This document shows, piece by piece, positions 1 to 9,802 of a DNA stretch of 64,000 bases (the stretch's first letter is position 1; every line of letters begins with the position of its first letter). The position numbers and the translations under genes are program-made. This DNA comes from Arthrobacter sp. Leaf234 (GTDB lineage Bacteria > Actinomycetota > Actinomycetes > Actinomycetales > Micrococcaceae), in NCBI RefSeq assembly GCF_001422665.1, contig NZ_LMLU01000001.1:416797-480796 (forward strand), written 5' to 3'. The notes below the pieces were generated by a model. It saw only the letters and a list, made by a program, of their open reading frames with translations. It made no database searches and was not told where the DNA came from.

Positions 1-1709
1 AGGCAGTGATCCGTGACCGCGAGCATGGTGTTCGCGTCCGGTGGCAGGTAGACGCGGATGACATCCGCCTTCTTGTTCACCACGTGGTCGATGAAACCCG
101 GATCCTGGTGGGAGAACCCGTTGTGGTCCTGCTGCCAGACATGGCTCGAGAGCATGTACGTGAAGGACGCGATGGGCTGCCGCCAGGGGAGCTTCCTGTG
201 GATCTCCAGCCATTTCGCGTACTGGTTGAACATCGAGTCGACGATGTGCACGAAGGCCTCGTAGCAGCTGAAGACGCCGTGCCGCCCGGTGAGGAGGTAT
301 CCCTCCAGCCAGCCCTGGCAGAGGTGCTCGCTGAGGACCTCCATGACACGACCGGAGCGGGCCAGATGCTCGTCGACGTCCTCGATCCGCGGCTGCCACA
401 CCTTGTCCGTCACCTCGTAGACCGCCGACAACCGGTTCGATGCCGTCTCGTCCGGCCCGAACAGGCGGAAGTTGTGCGGATTGCGCTCGATGATGTCGCG
501 GAGGTAACCCCCCGCCGTGATCATGGGGCTCACCTTCTCGGAACCGGGGTGCGCGACCTCCACGGCGTGCTCCGCGTAGGCGGGCAGCACGAGGTCGCGG
601 AGCAGGCGTCCACCGTTCGCGTAGGGTGTCGCGCTCATCCGCAGGTCACCGTCGGGAGCCAGGCGGGCGATCTCGGGCCGGAGCCCGCCCTCGTCCGTGA
701 ACAGGGATCCCGGATCGTAGGACCGCAGCCATTCCTCGAGCTGGTGCAGATGCTCCTCGTTGTCGTGGATCTCCGACAGGGGCACCTGGTGCGCCCGCCA
801 CGTCCCCTCGACGGGCTTGCCGTCCACCTCCGCCGGGCCGGTCCAGCCCTTCGGCGAACGCAGCACGATCATGGGCCAGCGCGCCGCCCCGGCGCCGCCT
901 CCCGCGGGCGAGGTCCGTGCCCGCGCCTGGATGTCGTGGATCTCGTCGATGCACGTGTCGAGGACCGCCGCGAAGTCGCGGTGGGCCGCCTCGGTGGCCC
1001 GCGGATCAGAGACCGTGACGAAGTGCGGGTCGTACCCGTAGCCGTACATCAGCTGCCGCAGCTGCTCCTCCGGCATGCGGGCCAGGACCGTGGGGTTGGC
1101 GATCTTGTACCCGTTGAGGTGCAGGATCGGCAGGACGGCCCCGTCGACGGCCGGGTCCACGAAGCTGGTCGAGTGCCAGCTCGTCGCGAGGGGTCCCGTC
1201 TCGGCCTCGCCGTCGCCCACCACCGCCGCCGCGATCAGCGAGGGGTTGTCGAACACGGCCCCGTAGGCGTGTGCCAGGCTGTACCCGAGTTCGCCGCCCT
1301 CGTGGATGGAGCCGGGGGTCTCGGGCGCCGCGTGCGAGGGGATGCCGCCGGGATAGCTGAACTGCTTGAAGAGCGCGTTCAGGCCCGCGCCGTCGCTGCC
1401 GATGTTGCTGTAGATCTCGGAGTAGGTCCCCTCGAGCCACGCGTTCGCGACATTGGCGGGTCCGCCGTGGCCCGGGCCGGTGACGAACAGCATCTCCTGC
1501 CGCCGCTCCGCGATGACCCGGTTGAGGTGCGCGTAGACGAAGTTCAGTCCGGGGGTGGTGCCCCAGTGGCCCAGCAGTCGCGCCTTGACGTCCTCACCCA
1601 CGAGCGGGCGCGTGAGCAGGGCGTTGTCCCGGAGGTAGATCTGACCCACCGAGACGTAGTTGGCGGCCCGCCACCAGGCGTCCAGTCCGTCGATATCAAG
1701 ATGTGCCAT
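1..1709 (-). CDS. xfp: Phosphoketolase, C-terminus beyond window edge
   Basis: Thiamine-diphosphate enzyme that splits xylulose 5-phosphate or fructose 6-phosphate with phosphate into acetyl phosphate plus an aldose phosphate. 569 codons are visible of a family that usually has about 800, so the C-terminal part lies off the left edge. The N-terminal region shows the family block [10 protein letters not shown], the stretch [10 protein letters not shown] and the cofactor-binding [16 protein letters not shown]. The ATG at 1709 ([10 protein letters not shown]) is preceded by GGGAGG at a good distance. It is followed upstream by ligD on the same strand after 48 bases, with no obvious functional link. 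The family call is firm; substrate preference cannot be read from sequence. Confidence 0.93.
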   Translation of the reverse strand, partial: MAHLDIDGLDAWWRAANYVSVGQIYLRDNALLTRPLVGEDVKARLLGHWGTTPGLNFVYAHLNRVIAERRQEMLFVTGPGHGGPANVANAWLEGTYSEIYSNIGSDGAGLNALFKQFSYPGGIPSHAAPETPGSIHEGGELGYSLAHAYGAVFDNPSLIAAAVVGDGEAETGPLATSWHSTSFVDPAVDGAVLPILHLNGYKIANPTVLARMPEEQLRQLMYGYGYDPHFVTVSDPRATEAAHRDFAAVLDTCIDEIHDIQARARTSPAGGGAGAARWPMIVLRSPKGWTGPAEVDGKPVEGTWRAHQVPLSEIHDNEEHLHQLEEWLRSYDPGSLFTDEGGLRPEIARLAPDGDLRMSATPYANGGRLLRDLVLPAYAEHAVEVAHPGSEKVSPMITAGGYLRDIIERNPHNFRLFGPDETASNRLSAVYEVTDKVWQPRIEDVDEHLARSGRVMEVLSEHLCQGWLEGYLLTGRHGVFSCYEAFVHIVDSMFNQYAKWLEIHRKLPWRQPIASFTYMLSSHVWQQDHNGFSHQDPGFIDHVVNKKADVIRVYLPPDANTMLAVTDHC

Positions 1710-1757
1710 GTATGCCTCCCTGGTTGTCCATGTCCTGGCCGTTCATGTCCCGGTCCC

Positions 1758-4256
1758 TCACAGTTCGACGACGACGTCGGACGGCGTCTTGTCCGGTCGC
1801 CAGCCACGCCACACGGGGTGCCGCAGGCGCCCCGTGCCCGTGTGCTCGCTGTACTGCACCTCGCCGACCAGCGACGGCCGGACCCAGTGGGCGTCGGACG
1901 CATCCGCACCGGGGACGTCACCCAGCGGTGCGGTCTTCCGCGCGAGCTTCTTCAGGCGTGCACCGACCTCCGCGAGGTCCCGCTCGGTCAGGCCGGAACC
2001 GACCCGGCCGACATAGCGCAGGTCCACGCCGTCGGGCACGGCGACGAGGAGCGAGCCGACCTTCGACGCGCGATTGCCCTTGCCCGGCCGCCAGCCCACC
2101 ACGACGACCTCCTGCGTGTGCAGGTGCTTGATCTTGACCCACGACGACGATCGTGCCCCGGGCTGGTAGTCGCTCGTGAGGCGCTTGGCCATGATGCCCT
2201 CGAGGCCGAGCCGGCGGCTCGCCCCGACCGCCTCCTCGAGGGTGGCGTCGATCGCGGGCGGCACCTGCACGTGGCCGTCGTCCGCCGCGTCGACGGCCTT
2301 CTCGAGTAGTTCGCGCCGCTGGCAGTACTGCAGTCCGGTGAGGTCGTTGCCGTCGAGCCGGAGCAGGTCGAAGAGCATGAACCGCACGGGGGTCCGGGTG
2401 CGCACCGCGTCGATCTCGGCCCGGCGCGTGAGCTTCATGCGCGTCTGCAGCAACCCGAAATCGGGCCTGCCCCTGGCGTCCAGCACGACGATCTCGCCGT
2501 CGAGCACCGCATCCCCGGCGCTCAGGAGCTCCGGGAGGTCAGCGAGTTCCGGGTAGGTGGCCGTCGTGTCGATGCCGTTGCGGCTCGTGAGCGTGACGGT
2601 CCCGCCGCTGACCGTGGCGATGCACCGGACGCCGTCCCACTTCATCTCGTACGCCCACTGGTCCGGCTCGGGGATCGAGTGCTCCGACCCGAGGGTGGCG
2701 AGCATCGGCCGGACCAGGGCGGACCCGGTGGCCCCGGTGGACCCGGCGGACCCCGCAGGCTTCGCGGGACCGCCGGCATCGCCACTGCCCGCCGGTCCGC
2801 GCTCCGCGGCTGCATGGACGTCCTCGGGCTGCTCCTTCATGAGGTGCATGAGCCAGGTGCTCTTGCCGTTCGCCCCGCCGCCGGTGTTGATCAGGGCGTA
2901 CCGGCGGATGGCGGTGCCTCCGCGCGCCAGGCCGCCGTCCGGCCTGCCGTACAGGGTGCAGATGACCTCCTTGCCGTCGCGCCATTTCTCCAGGTCATAG
3001 GTGCCCGCATCCCAGATGGTGACTTCTCCGCCACCGTATTCCCCCTTCGGAATAGTCCCCTCGAAGGAGCCGTAGTCCAGCGGATGGTCCTCCGTCTGGA
3101 CGGCGAGGTGGTTCCTGCTGGGCGTCAGGGGCGGTCCCTTCGGGACGGCCCAGGAGACCAGGACGCCGTCGCGCTCGAGCCGGACGTCGTAGTGCAGGCG
3201 CCGCGCATGGTGCTCCTGGATGACGAAGCTGTTCCCGCCCGCCGGCGCAACGGTGTCCGGCACGGGCTCGGGCGTCTTCGTGGCGTCCCGCATGGCGCGG
3301 TAGGTGGACAGGCGGTCGGACGGCGGCGCGGCGGCACCACCGCCGGGCGCCGGCAGTGCGGTGGTGGCCGGGGCGAGGACATCGCCCAGCCGCGTGACGC
3401 GCTCCATGACCTCGCGGTAGTCCAGCTGGTCCAGGCCCGCTCCCTCGATCTCGTCCCAGGTGCGGGGTGCTGCGACCGTCGGCTCGAACCGTCCCCGCAG
3501 GGAGTAGGGGCTCACGGTGGTCTTGTTCGCGTTGTTCTGGCTCCAGTCCACGAGGACCTTGCCCGCGCGCAGCGCCTTCTTCATGTCGCTGACCGCGAGG
3601 TCCGGATGGTCGGCCTCCAGTGCACGCGCCAGTTCGTGGGCGACGGCGGACACCTGCTCGGAGGTCTGCCGTCCGTCGAGCGCACTGTAGAGGTGGATGC
3701 CCTTGGAGCCGCTCGTGACCGGGAAGGGCTCGAGCCCCATGTCCTGCAGGATGGTGCGGGCCATGAGCGCCACCTCGGCGCACTCGGCGAGTCCGGCACC
3801 GGGGCCGGGGTCGAGGTCCAGGACCAGGCGGTCGGCGTTGCCCTTCCCGCCGTCGGGCCCGAAACGCCACTGCGGGACATGGATCTCGATCGCCGCGATC
3901 TGTCCCAGCCAGGTCAGCGTCGCGAGGTCGTCCACCATCGGATAGACGTTGACGTGATCCTTGTGCTGGATGGCGTTCCGCGGCACCCAGGCGGGCGCGT
4001 TGTCGTCGATGTTCTTCTGGAAGAAGACCTGGCCGGGTTCCTCGGGAGTGCCCACACCGTGCACCCAGCGCTTGCGGGTGACCGGTCGATGGCCGGCGTG
4101 ATGGATGACCTGCGGGGCGACCGCCGCGTAGTACGCGAGGACGTCCGCCTTCGTGGTGCCCGTTGCCGGGTAGAGCACCTTGTCGAGGTTGGAGAGCCGG
4201 AGGGTGCGCCCTTCCACGGTGACGGTCTGCTGCCGTGCGGAGCGTGGAGGAGCCAT
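1758..4256 (-). CDS. ligD: ATP-dependent DNA ligase LigD (polymerase-phosphoesterase-ligase)
   Basis: Multifunctional end-joining enzyme, 832 residues, that fills, trims and seals double-strand breaks with Ku. Domain order is polymerase/primase (about 15-300, metal-binding LDLDP with D147 and D149), 3'-phosphoesterase (about 340-470, EHHARRLHYDVRL containing H355 and D357), then a Gly/Ala/Pro-rich linker (485-512) and the ligase (about 515-832). The nucleotidyl-accepting lysine is K539 in EMKWDG. This is the mycobacterial Pol-PE-Lig order, not the Pseudomonas PE-Lig-Pol order. Ku is encoded divergently about 640 bases away, which supports the pathway assignment. Full length and intact. Confidence 0.96.
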   Translation of the reverse strand: MAPPRSARQQTVTVEGRTLRLSNLDKVLYPATGTTKADVLAYYAAVAPQVIHHAGHRPVTRKRWVHGVGTPEEPGQVFFQKNIDDNAPAWVPRNAIQHKDHVNVYPMVDDLATLTWLGQIAAIEIHVPQWRFGPDGGKGNADRLVLDLDPGPGAGLAECAEVALMARTILQDMGLEPFPVTSGSKGIHLYSALDGRQTSEQVSAVAHELARALEADHPDLAVSDMKKALRAGKVLVDWSQNNANKTTVSPYSLRGRFEPTVAAPRTWDEIEGAGLDQLDYREVMERVTRLGDVLAPATTALPAPGGGAAAPPSDRLSTYRAMRDATKTPEPVPDTVAPAGGNSFVIQEHHARRLHYDVRLERDGVLVSWAVPKGPPLTPSRNHLAVQTEDHPLDYGSFEGTIPKGEYGGGEVTIWDAGTYDLEKWRDGKEVICTLYGRPDGGLARGGTAIRRYALINTGGGANGKSTWLMHLMKEQPEDVHAAAERGPAGSGDAGGPAKPAGSAGSTGATGSALVRPMLATLGSEHSIPEPDQWAYEMKWDGVRCIATVSGGTVTLTSRNGIDTTATYPELADLPELLSAGDAVLDGEIVVLDARGRPDFGLLQTRMKLTRRAEIDAVRTRTPVRFMLFDLLRLDGNDLTGLQYCQRRELLEKAVDAADDGHVQVPPAIDATLEEAVGASRRLGLEGIMAKRLTSDYQPGARSSSWVKIKHLHTQEVVVVGWRPGKGNRASKVGSLLVAVPDGVDLRYVGRVGSGLTERDLAEVGARLKKLARKTAPLGDVPGADASDAHWVRPSLVGEVQYSEHTGTGRLRHPVWRGWRPDKTPSDVVVEL

Positions 4257-4338
4257 TCACCCAGTCTTGACCGGATGCCCGTGGTATTCCACTACCAATC
4301 AGCAGCACGGGGCAGGCAGGACCCCGCACGCCTGTCCG

Positions 4339-4827
4339 TCACGCGAACTGCTCGCGGTACCGCTCCACGTAGACGTCCCACAGCGCCGGGTTCTGTCCGA
4401 GGTTGCGCTTGTTCAGGAAATCGTCGAGCCCGGCGATGGTCAGGTGCCAGCCGGCGGCCATGGTCGCGGCATGGCGGGGGCTGCCCGGAGTCAGCAGGAG
4501 CACGAGCTGCGCCCCGTTGTCGCCGGTGCGGGCGAGCTCCCAGCGCAGCGTGTCCCGCTCCCACGTGTAGGCGAGGACGGAGGGCCGTTCGGCTTCCAGC
4601 ACCGTCCCGCGCAGCGGCTTCTGGTCCGCGTACCGGAAGAGGATCTCCTCGTCCTTCTTCGGCTCGAACTCCATCTCGCAGGGGAACCAGTACTTCAACT
4701 TGCCCTCGTCCGTCAGGTGCTTCCACAGGACGGTCGGCGGGAACGCGAACTGGAACTCCAGCCGCAGCACCGTCCCGCCGTCGTCCGTGGTGGTCTTGCT
4801 GACGATGGGCTCTACGGTCTCGGTCAC
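4339..4827 (-). CDS. SRPBCC / AHSA1-like domain protein
   Basis: A 162-residue single-domain protein of the START/Bet v1-like helix-grip superfamily, closest in look to the activator of Hsp90 ATPase homologue group. Typical signs are an N-terminal strand followed by FPPTVLWKHLTDEGKLKYWFP (residues about 30-50) and the C-terminal GWHLTIAGLDDFLN helix. These proteins bind hydrophobic ligands or partner proteins; no ligand can be deduced. It sits between ligD and ku on the ligD strand, 82 bases ahead of ligD, so it may share a transcript with ligD. A role in end joining is only suggested by position. Confidence 0.8.
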   Translation of the reverse strand: MTETVEPIVSKTTTDDGGTVLRLEFQFAFPPTVLWKHLTDEGKLKYWFPCEMEFEPKKDEEILFRYADQKPLRGTVLEAERPSVLAYTWERDTLRWELARTGDNGAQLVLLLTPGSPRHAATMAAGWHLTIAGLDDFLNKRNLGQNPALWDVYVERYREQFA

Positions 4828-4896
4828 CCCACAAGTCTAGAGGGGGGCGGGCCGCACGGTCTGGTCCGGTAAGCCTGCTTGGTGTTCACTTGGACC

Positions 4897-5733
4897 ATGA
4901 GAGCCATCTGGAAGGGTGCGGTCGCGTTCGGCCTCGTCAACGTGCCGGTGAAGGTGTACAGCGCCACCGAGGACCACGACATCTCCCTGCACCAGGTGCA
5001 TGACAAGGACGGCGGGCGGATCCGCTACCAGCGGCGCTGCGAGGTCTGCGGCGAGGTGGTCGACTTCAAGCACATCGACAAGGCGTACGACGACGGCGAG
5101 CACACCGTCGTGCTGACCGACGAGGACCTCGCGTCCCTGCCGGTGGAGCGCAGCCGTGAGATCGAGGTCGTGGAGTTCGTACCGAGCGACCAGGTCGATC
5201 CGATCATGCTGGACCGCGCCTACTACCTCGAGCCCGACAGCACCTCCACCAAGGCCTACGTCCTGCTGCGCCGCACCCTCCAGGAGACGGACCGGACGGC
5301 GATCGTGCAGTTCTCGCTCCGGCAGAAGAGCCGCCTCGCGGCCCTGCGCGTGCGCGGCGACGTCCTGATGCTGCAGACCCTGCTGTGGGACGACGAGGTG
5401 CGTGAGGCGTCCTTCCCGGCCCTCGAGGAGAAGGTCCGCATCTCGGCCAAGGAGAAGGAGATGTCCGCAGCACTCGTCGACTCCTTCTCCACCGACTTCG
5501 ATCCGGAGAACTTCACCGACGACTACCAGGTCCAGTTGCGCACCCTGATCGACGCGAAGATCGAGAAGGGTGACACCCTCGACACCGAGGAGACCTTCGG
5601 CAGGAGCGAGGAGGAGGACGACGGCGACAACGTCCTCGACCTCATGGAAGCCCTCCGCCGCAGCGTCGAGAAGAACCGCGAGAAGAAGGCCGACGCCAAG
5701 AAGGCGTCCGCCACGAGGAAGAAGGGCGCGTGA
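4897..5733 (+). CDS. ku: Ku homologue, NHEJ end-binding protein
   Basis: Bacterial Ku, a homodimeric ring that threads onto double-strand DNA ends and recruits LigD. The protein is 278 residues, the usual size, starting MRAIWKGAVAFGLVNVPVK, the family's diagnostic N-terminus. I chose the ATG at 4897 over an in-frame upstream start because of this signature. A zinc-ribbon-like CEVCGEVV lies near residues 48-56, and the C-terminal tail from about 255 is Lys/Arg-rich (NREKKADAKKAS), as in DNA-tethering Ku extensions. It is divergent from the SRPBCC-ligD unit and overlaps the next small gene by one base. Confidence 0.96.
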   Translation: MRAIWKGAVAFGLVNVPVKVYSATEDHDISLHQVHDKDGGRIRYQRRCEVCGEVVDFKHIDKAYDDGEHTVVLTDEDLASLPVERSREIEVVEFVPSDQVDPIMLDRAYYLEPDSTSTKAYVLLRRTLQETDRTAIVQFSLRQKSRLAALRVRGDVLMLQTLLWDDEVREASFPALEEKVRISAKEKEMSAALVDSFSTDFDPENFTDDYQVQLRTLIDAKIEKGDTLDTEETFGRSEEEDDGDNVLDLMEALRRSVEKNREKKADAKKASATRKKGA

Positions 5734-5981
5734 TGGGATTCTTCACCGACAGCCTCGGACGCCAGACCATCGCCCAGAAGCCGAACGCGCCGATCCTCGG
5801 CTGGGCCCTGCTGGGAGCGGCGTCGTTCATGGCACTCGAGGAGCAGAACCGCGAGCGCCTGCGCACGGCGAGCGCCGTCTGCCTCGCGGTGTGGGCGGTC
5901 CTCGAGGTCGTGTCCGGGCAGAGTGGCTTCCGTCGCAGCGCAGGTGCCCTGACGCTGTCCTGGCTGTGGCGGAAGCCCTGA
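5733..5981 (+). CDS. Small predicted membrane protein downstream of ku
   Basis: An 82-residue protein I do not recognise. Its ATG shares a base with the ku stop codon (TGATG), so it is probably translationally coupled to ku; a GTG one codon earlier is also possible. It has a hydrophobic segment at about 23-35 (APILGWALLGAASFMAL) and another at about 47-60 (ASAVCLAVWAVLEVV), consistent with two short membrane spans, and ends in a basic WLWRKP. Whether it works with Ku or is simply co-transcribed is unknown. Confidence 0.7.
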   Translation: MGFFTDSLGRQTIAQKPNAPILGWALLGAASFMALEEQNRERLRTASAVCLAVWAVLEVVSGQSGFRRSAGALTLSWLWRKP

Positions 5982-5997
5982 GGCCGCTCAGGGACTG

Positions 5998-7431
5998 CTA
6001 GCGCCCCTCGTAGACATCCGGCACGCCGTCCTGATCGGCGTCGATCCTGTCCTGCTCCTCGATCTCGCGGTATCTGGCGTTCCGTCGTCGCAGCAGGACG
6101 GCCGCCGTGAGCGCCGCGACGAGGGATCCGGCCAGGATGGCGACCTTCGCGTGGTCGTCCTCCGGCGTGCCCTGCCCGAACCCCAGTTCGCTGATGAGCA
6201 GCGAGACGGTGAAGCCGACGCCCGCGAGGAGCGCGACGCCGATGATGTCCACCCACGCCAGGTCCGGGTCGAGGCTGGCCTTCGTGGTCTTCGTGACGGC
6301 GACGGTGGCGAGCAGGATGCCCACCGGCTTGCCGATCACCAGGGCCACCATGATGCCGACGGCGATGGGATCCGTGATCGCGCTGACCAGACCCTCCATG
6401 CCCCCGATGGCCACTCCTGCACTGAAGAACGCGAAGACCGGCACGGCGAACCCCGCTGACAGGGGCCGGATGCGGTGCTCGAGGGTGTCCGCGAGACCGT
6501 CCGGTGCGACGTCGTGCGCCTGGAGCGGCCCGTCGTCGTCGTGCCCGGCCAGCGGGCGCACCTCGACGGCGTCCCCGCCGTGCGCTCCGGCCGTGCCGAC
6601 CCCGGCCCCCTTCGGCAGGACGGGGATGGCGAACCCGAGGAGCACACCGGCCACGGTGGCGTGCACGCCGGACTCGTGCACGAGCGCCCACACCACGAAG
6701 CCGAGGGGCAGGAGGATGAGCCAGGGCGCCCAGGCCCTGCGCTGGAAGAACGTCGGAAAGCGCTGCGCGAGGAAGGCGTAGAGGGCCAGCGGGACGATGG
6801 CGATGAGCAACGGAGGAGCCTGGATGTCCTCCGAGTAGAAGAACGCGATGATGCTGATCGCCATGAGGTCGTCCACGACGGCGAGCGTGAGGAGGAAGAT
6901 CCGCAGCGAGCTCGGCAGGAACGAGCCGACGACGGCGAGCACCGCGACGGCGAACGCGATGTCCGTCGCGGTGGGGATGGCCCAGCCGCGCAGGGCTTCG
7001 GGGCCGGCGGTGGCGGTGATGGCCACGTAGACGAGTGCGGGGACGATGACGCCGCCCGCGGCGGCCGCGACCGGGACGATCGCGCGGTCGAACTTCCGGA
7101 GGTCGCCGGCGACGAACTCGCGCTTCAGTTCGAGCCCTGCCAGGAAGAAGAAGATCGCGAGCAGGCCGTCCGCCGCCCAGGTGCCGACGCTGAGCCGGAG
7201 GTGCCAGGGTTCGTAGCCGAAGCTGTAGTCGCGCACCGAGAAGTAGGTGTCCGCGGCAGGCGAATTGGCGAGGATCAGTGCCAGGACGGTGGCCAGGAGC
7301 AGGAGTGCCCCGCCGACCGTCTCCTTGCGCAGGATCGTCGAGATGCGCAGGTGTTCCGGGTAGCTGCTGCGGGAGAAGACGTGGCTGCCGGGCGGCGCCG
7401 GATGCTGCGGGGAAGCTGGCTGGTCGTTCAC
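5998..7431 (-). CDS. nhaA: Na+/H+ antiporter NhaA with Asp-rich C-terminal tail
   Basis: Electrogenic sodium/proton exchanger of the cytoplasmic membrane, 477 residues, about 12 membrane segments. The transport motifs are present: ATDIAFA (D157) and the paired aspartates of AVVDDL (D187, D188), equivalent to E. coli D133, D163 and D164. I prefer the GTG at 7431, which has GAAGGA six bases upstream, over an ATG 19 codons earlier. A hydrophilic loop of about 50 residues rich in Asp and His sits mid-protein. The last residues, [14 protein letters not shown], resemble a thrombospondin type-3/EF-loop calcium motif, which is not part of the classical NhaA fold. Confidence 0.93.
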   Translation of the reverse strand: MNDQPASPQHPAPPGSHVFSRSSYPEHLRISTILRKETVGGALLLLATVLALILANSPAADTYFSVRDYSFGYEPWHLRLSVGTWAADGLLAIFFFLAGLELKREFVAGDLRKFDRAIVPVAAAAGGVIVPALVYVAITATAGPEALRGWAIPTATDIAFAVAVLAVVGSFLPSSLRIFLLTLAVVDDLMAISIIAFFYSEDIQAPPLLIAIVPLALYAFLAQRFPTFFQRRAWAPWLILLPLGFVVWALVHESGVHATVAGVLLGFAIPVLPKGAGVGTAGAHGGDAVEVRPLAGHDDDGPLQAHDVAPDGLADTLEHRIRPLSAGFAVPVFAFFSAGVAIGGMEGLVSAITDPIAVGIMVALVIGKPVGILLATVAVTKTTKASLDPDLAWVDIIGVALLAGVGFTVSLLISELGFGQGTPEDDHAKVAILAGSLVAALTAAVLLRRRNARYREIEEQDRIDADQDGVPDVYEGR

Positions 7432-7575
7432 CGGGGGTCCTTCGATCGGGCACGCTCCTGGGAGCGCCGACCAGACTTCCCGGCTCACCAGAGCTACCAG
7501 CCTATCGGGTTGTTCGTCCGACCGCCCACCCGGTCACCGCCGGAGGCCGGATGCCCGGGGCCCCGATGCCGCGCC

Positions 7576-8274
7576 TCAGAGGAGCGCGCTGAAGAGTTCC
7601 GCCTTGCGCGTGGGCCCCGCCACGATGATCTCGTCGTCGTCGTACAGGGTGGTCTGCGCCGTCGTGTGGTCCCACGCCCCGCCCTTGCGCTTCACGGCGA
7701 CGACCGTGATGCCGTACTTCGCCCGCAGTCCCGTGGTCCCGAGCTCACGGTCCCAGTACTCCCGCGGCGGACGGGTCTTGACCATCGCGAAGTTGTCCTC
7801 GAACTCCACGTAGTCGAGCATCGTGCCGCGCACCAGGTGTGCAACGCGCTTCCCCATGTCGTGCTCGGGCCGGATGACCCGCTCCACCCCGAGCTGCGAG
7901 AGGATCTGCGCGTGCGGTTCGCTGATGGCCTTCGCCCACAGGGTGGGGCGGTCGAAGCGCAGGAGGATCGACGTCGTCAGGATGCTCGCCTCGAGGTCGC
8001 TGCCGATCCCGACGACCACGCGGTCGAACTCCGGCAGGGAGAGCTGGCGCAACGCCTCCTCCTTGGTGGTGTCCGCCCGCACCACGTGCGTCAGGAGACC
8101 GTTGAAGGACTGCACCACGTCCTCGTCGACGTCGATTCCGAGGACCTCGGTGCCGGCTGCCTCGAGCTCGAGCGCCAGTGCACCCCCGAAGCGACCGAGC
8201 CCGATCACGGCGACGGATTCTGCCGCGGCGATCGCCTCGATGGGCCGGGAGGAGAAGATGCGTTGCCTAGCCAA
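7576..8274 (-). CDS. ktrA: Potassium-uptake regulatory subunit (RCK), KtrA/TrkA type
   Basis: Cytoplasmic gating subunit of a Ktr/Trk potassium transporter, 232 residues. It has an RCK_N Rossmann domain with the nucleotide-binding GLGRFGG (G25-G31) and an acidic strand end GIDVDED, followed by an RCK_C (TrkA_C) domain from about 150. Such subunits bind NAD(H) or ATP/ADP and open the membrane pore. Its start overlaps the end of the adjacent transporter gene by eight bases on the same strand, so the two are co-transcribed and likely form one complex. Confidence 0.93.
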   Translation of the reverse strand: MARQRIFSSRPIEAIAAAESVAVIGLGRFGGALALELEAAGTEVLGIDVDEDVVQSFNGLLTHVVRADTTKEEALRQLSLPEFDRVVVGIGSDLEASILTTSILLRFDRPTLWAKAISEPHAQILSQLGVERVIRPEHDMGKRVAHLVRGTMLDYVEFEDNFAMVKTRPPREYWDRELGTTGLRAKYGITVVAVKRKGGAWDHTTAQTTLYDDDEIIVAGPTRKAELFSALL

Positions 8275-9688
8275 TGAGCGGCCTTTCCTTGGGGTATTCG
8301 AAGTAGAGCGGCTTGGAGCGGAGCGCGAGCGCCGACGCGAGGGTGACCGGCCCGAGGCGGCCGGCGAACATCACGAGGATCAGCACCACCTGCCCGGCCG
8401 GCGGGATGGCCGCGGTGATGCCGGTCGACAGGCCCACCGTCGCGAAGGCCGAGACGACCTCGAAGAGGACCCTGTCCAACCCGAAATCGGTGGTGAGCAT
8501 GAGGAACATGGTTGCGGTGATGACCAGCCCGACGGCGAGCAGGACGATCGAGATGGCCTGGCGGTGGGTGGACCGTGGCAGGCGCTTGCCGAACACGTTG
8601 ACGGCCGTCCCCCCGCTGATCTCGGTGTAGAGGATGAAGAACAGCACGCCGAAGGTGGTGATCTTCAGGCCACCGGCCGTACCCGCCGGTCCTCCGCCGA
8701 TGAACATCAGCACGTCCATCGCGAGCAGCGTGACCGGGTTCAGCTGCGCGAAGTCCACGCTGTTGAAGCCCGCGGTGCGCGTCATGGTGGACTGGAAGAA
8801 GCCTGCGAGGAGACGTTCCTCGGGTCGGAGGGCGCCGAGGGTATCCGGATTCGACCACTCGACGGCGGTGATGAAGACGGTGCCGACCACCAGCAGGATC
8901 ACCGTGCCGCCCAGGACGAGCTTGGTGGTGGTGTGCCACCTCCGCGGGTACCTGATGTGACGGCGCAGCTCGAAGAGCACCGGGAACCCGAGTCCGCCGA
9001 TGATGACGGCAGCGCAGACGGGCAGGCAGATCCAGGGGTCCCCGGCATAGCCGACGAGGTTGTCGCTGAAGAGGGCGAACCCGGCGTTGTTGAAGGCCGA
9101 GACCGAGTGGAAGACCCCCAGCCACGCCGCCTCGGCCGGGCCGTATCCGTAGCGGAGCGCGAACCGCACGGCGAGCACCACGGCGGTGACGAACTCGACC
9201 AGCAGGGTGATGCGCAGGACGCCGAGGAGCACGTTCCGGACGTCGCCGAAGCCGACGCTCCGGGTCTCCGCAGCCGCAGACACCCGGGACCGGAGACCCA
9301 TGCGGCGGGCCAGGAGGACGCCGAGGAGCGAGGCGAAGGACATGATGCCGAAACCGCCCAGCTGGATGAGGGCGAGGATGATGACGTGTCCGGCGCCGGT
9401 CCAGTACACGGGCGTGTCCACGACGATCAGGCCGGTCACGCACACCGCCGACGTCGCGGTGAACAGGGCCTCGAGGAACGTGGCACCGCCGGCGCCCCCC
9501 TTCGACGTAGGCAGCATCAGCAGCAGGGTGCCGACGAGGACGGCGCCGGCGAACCCGAGCACGATCACCTGGGCCGGATGACGGGGGGCGAGCTGCGCGG
9601 CCCGGGCAGCGGCACCCCGAAGGAAGGGGCGGGCACCCGAGGCGACCACTGCGGCGGCGTCCCTGAGGATCTCTCTGCTCGACCTCAC
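8267..9688 (-). CDS. ktrB: Potassium transporter pore subunit, TrkH/KtrB family
   Basis: Membrane pore protein of 473 residues in the superfamily of K+ transporters, built from four membrane-pore-membrane repeats. Visible pore-loop glycines include TSAVCVTGL, SAFNNAGF, TRTAGFNS and TVGLSTG, the four degenerate selectivity loops. The size and these loops fit KtrB. The Arg-rich start MRSSREILRDAA is the first ATG; the neighbouring non-coding stretch to 9802 shows no other gene. It is upstream of and overlaps ktrA, giving a complete two-component potassium system beside the sodium antiporter nhaA. Confidence 0.93.
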   Translation of the reverse strand: MRSSREILRDAAAVVASGARPFLRGAAARAAQLAPRHPAQVIVLGFAGAVLVGTLLLMLPTSKGGAGGATFLEALFTATSAVCVTGLIVVDTPVYWTGAGHVIILALIQLGGFGIMSFASLLGVLLARRMGLRSRVSAAAETRSVGFGDVRNVLLGVLRITLLVEFVTAVVLAVRFALRYGYGPAEAAWLGVFHSVSAFNNAGFALFSDNLVGYAGDPWICLPVCAAVIIGGLGFPVLFELRRHIRYPRRWHTTTKLVLGGTVILLVVGTVFITAVEWSNPDTLGALRPEERLLAGFFQSTMTRTAGFNSVDFAQLNPVTLLAMDVLMFIGGGPAGTAGGLKITTFGVLFFILYTEISGGTAVNVFGKRLPRSTHRQAISIVLLAVGLVITATMFLMLTTDFGLDRVLFEVVSAFATVGLSTGITAAIPPAGQVVLILVMFAGRLGPVTLASALALRSKPLYFEYPKERPLIG

Positions 9689-9802
9689 GGGATACTCGGG
9701 CCTTCCGGGTTCATGGGACTGCCGCGGACGTTCCGCACCAGTCGCCCAGTCAACCCGACGCGGGTCCCTCCGGCCCGCCTCTTTACGCGTTCTTGATACC
9801 GC

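Noticed and set aside
6..2309. A 767-codon open frame on the plus strand antisense to the phosphoketolase and ligD genes
   Set aside because: Composition is dominated by Arg, Val, Asp, Pro and Gly with no family resemblance; it mirrors the codon periodicity of the genuine minus-strand genes, a common artefact at this GC content.
6475..8277. A 600-codon plus-strand frame over nhaA and ktrA
   Set aside because: Antisense shadow of two clearly identified genes, with no motif and no ribosome-binding site.
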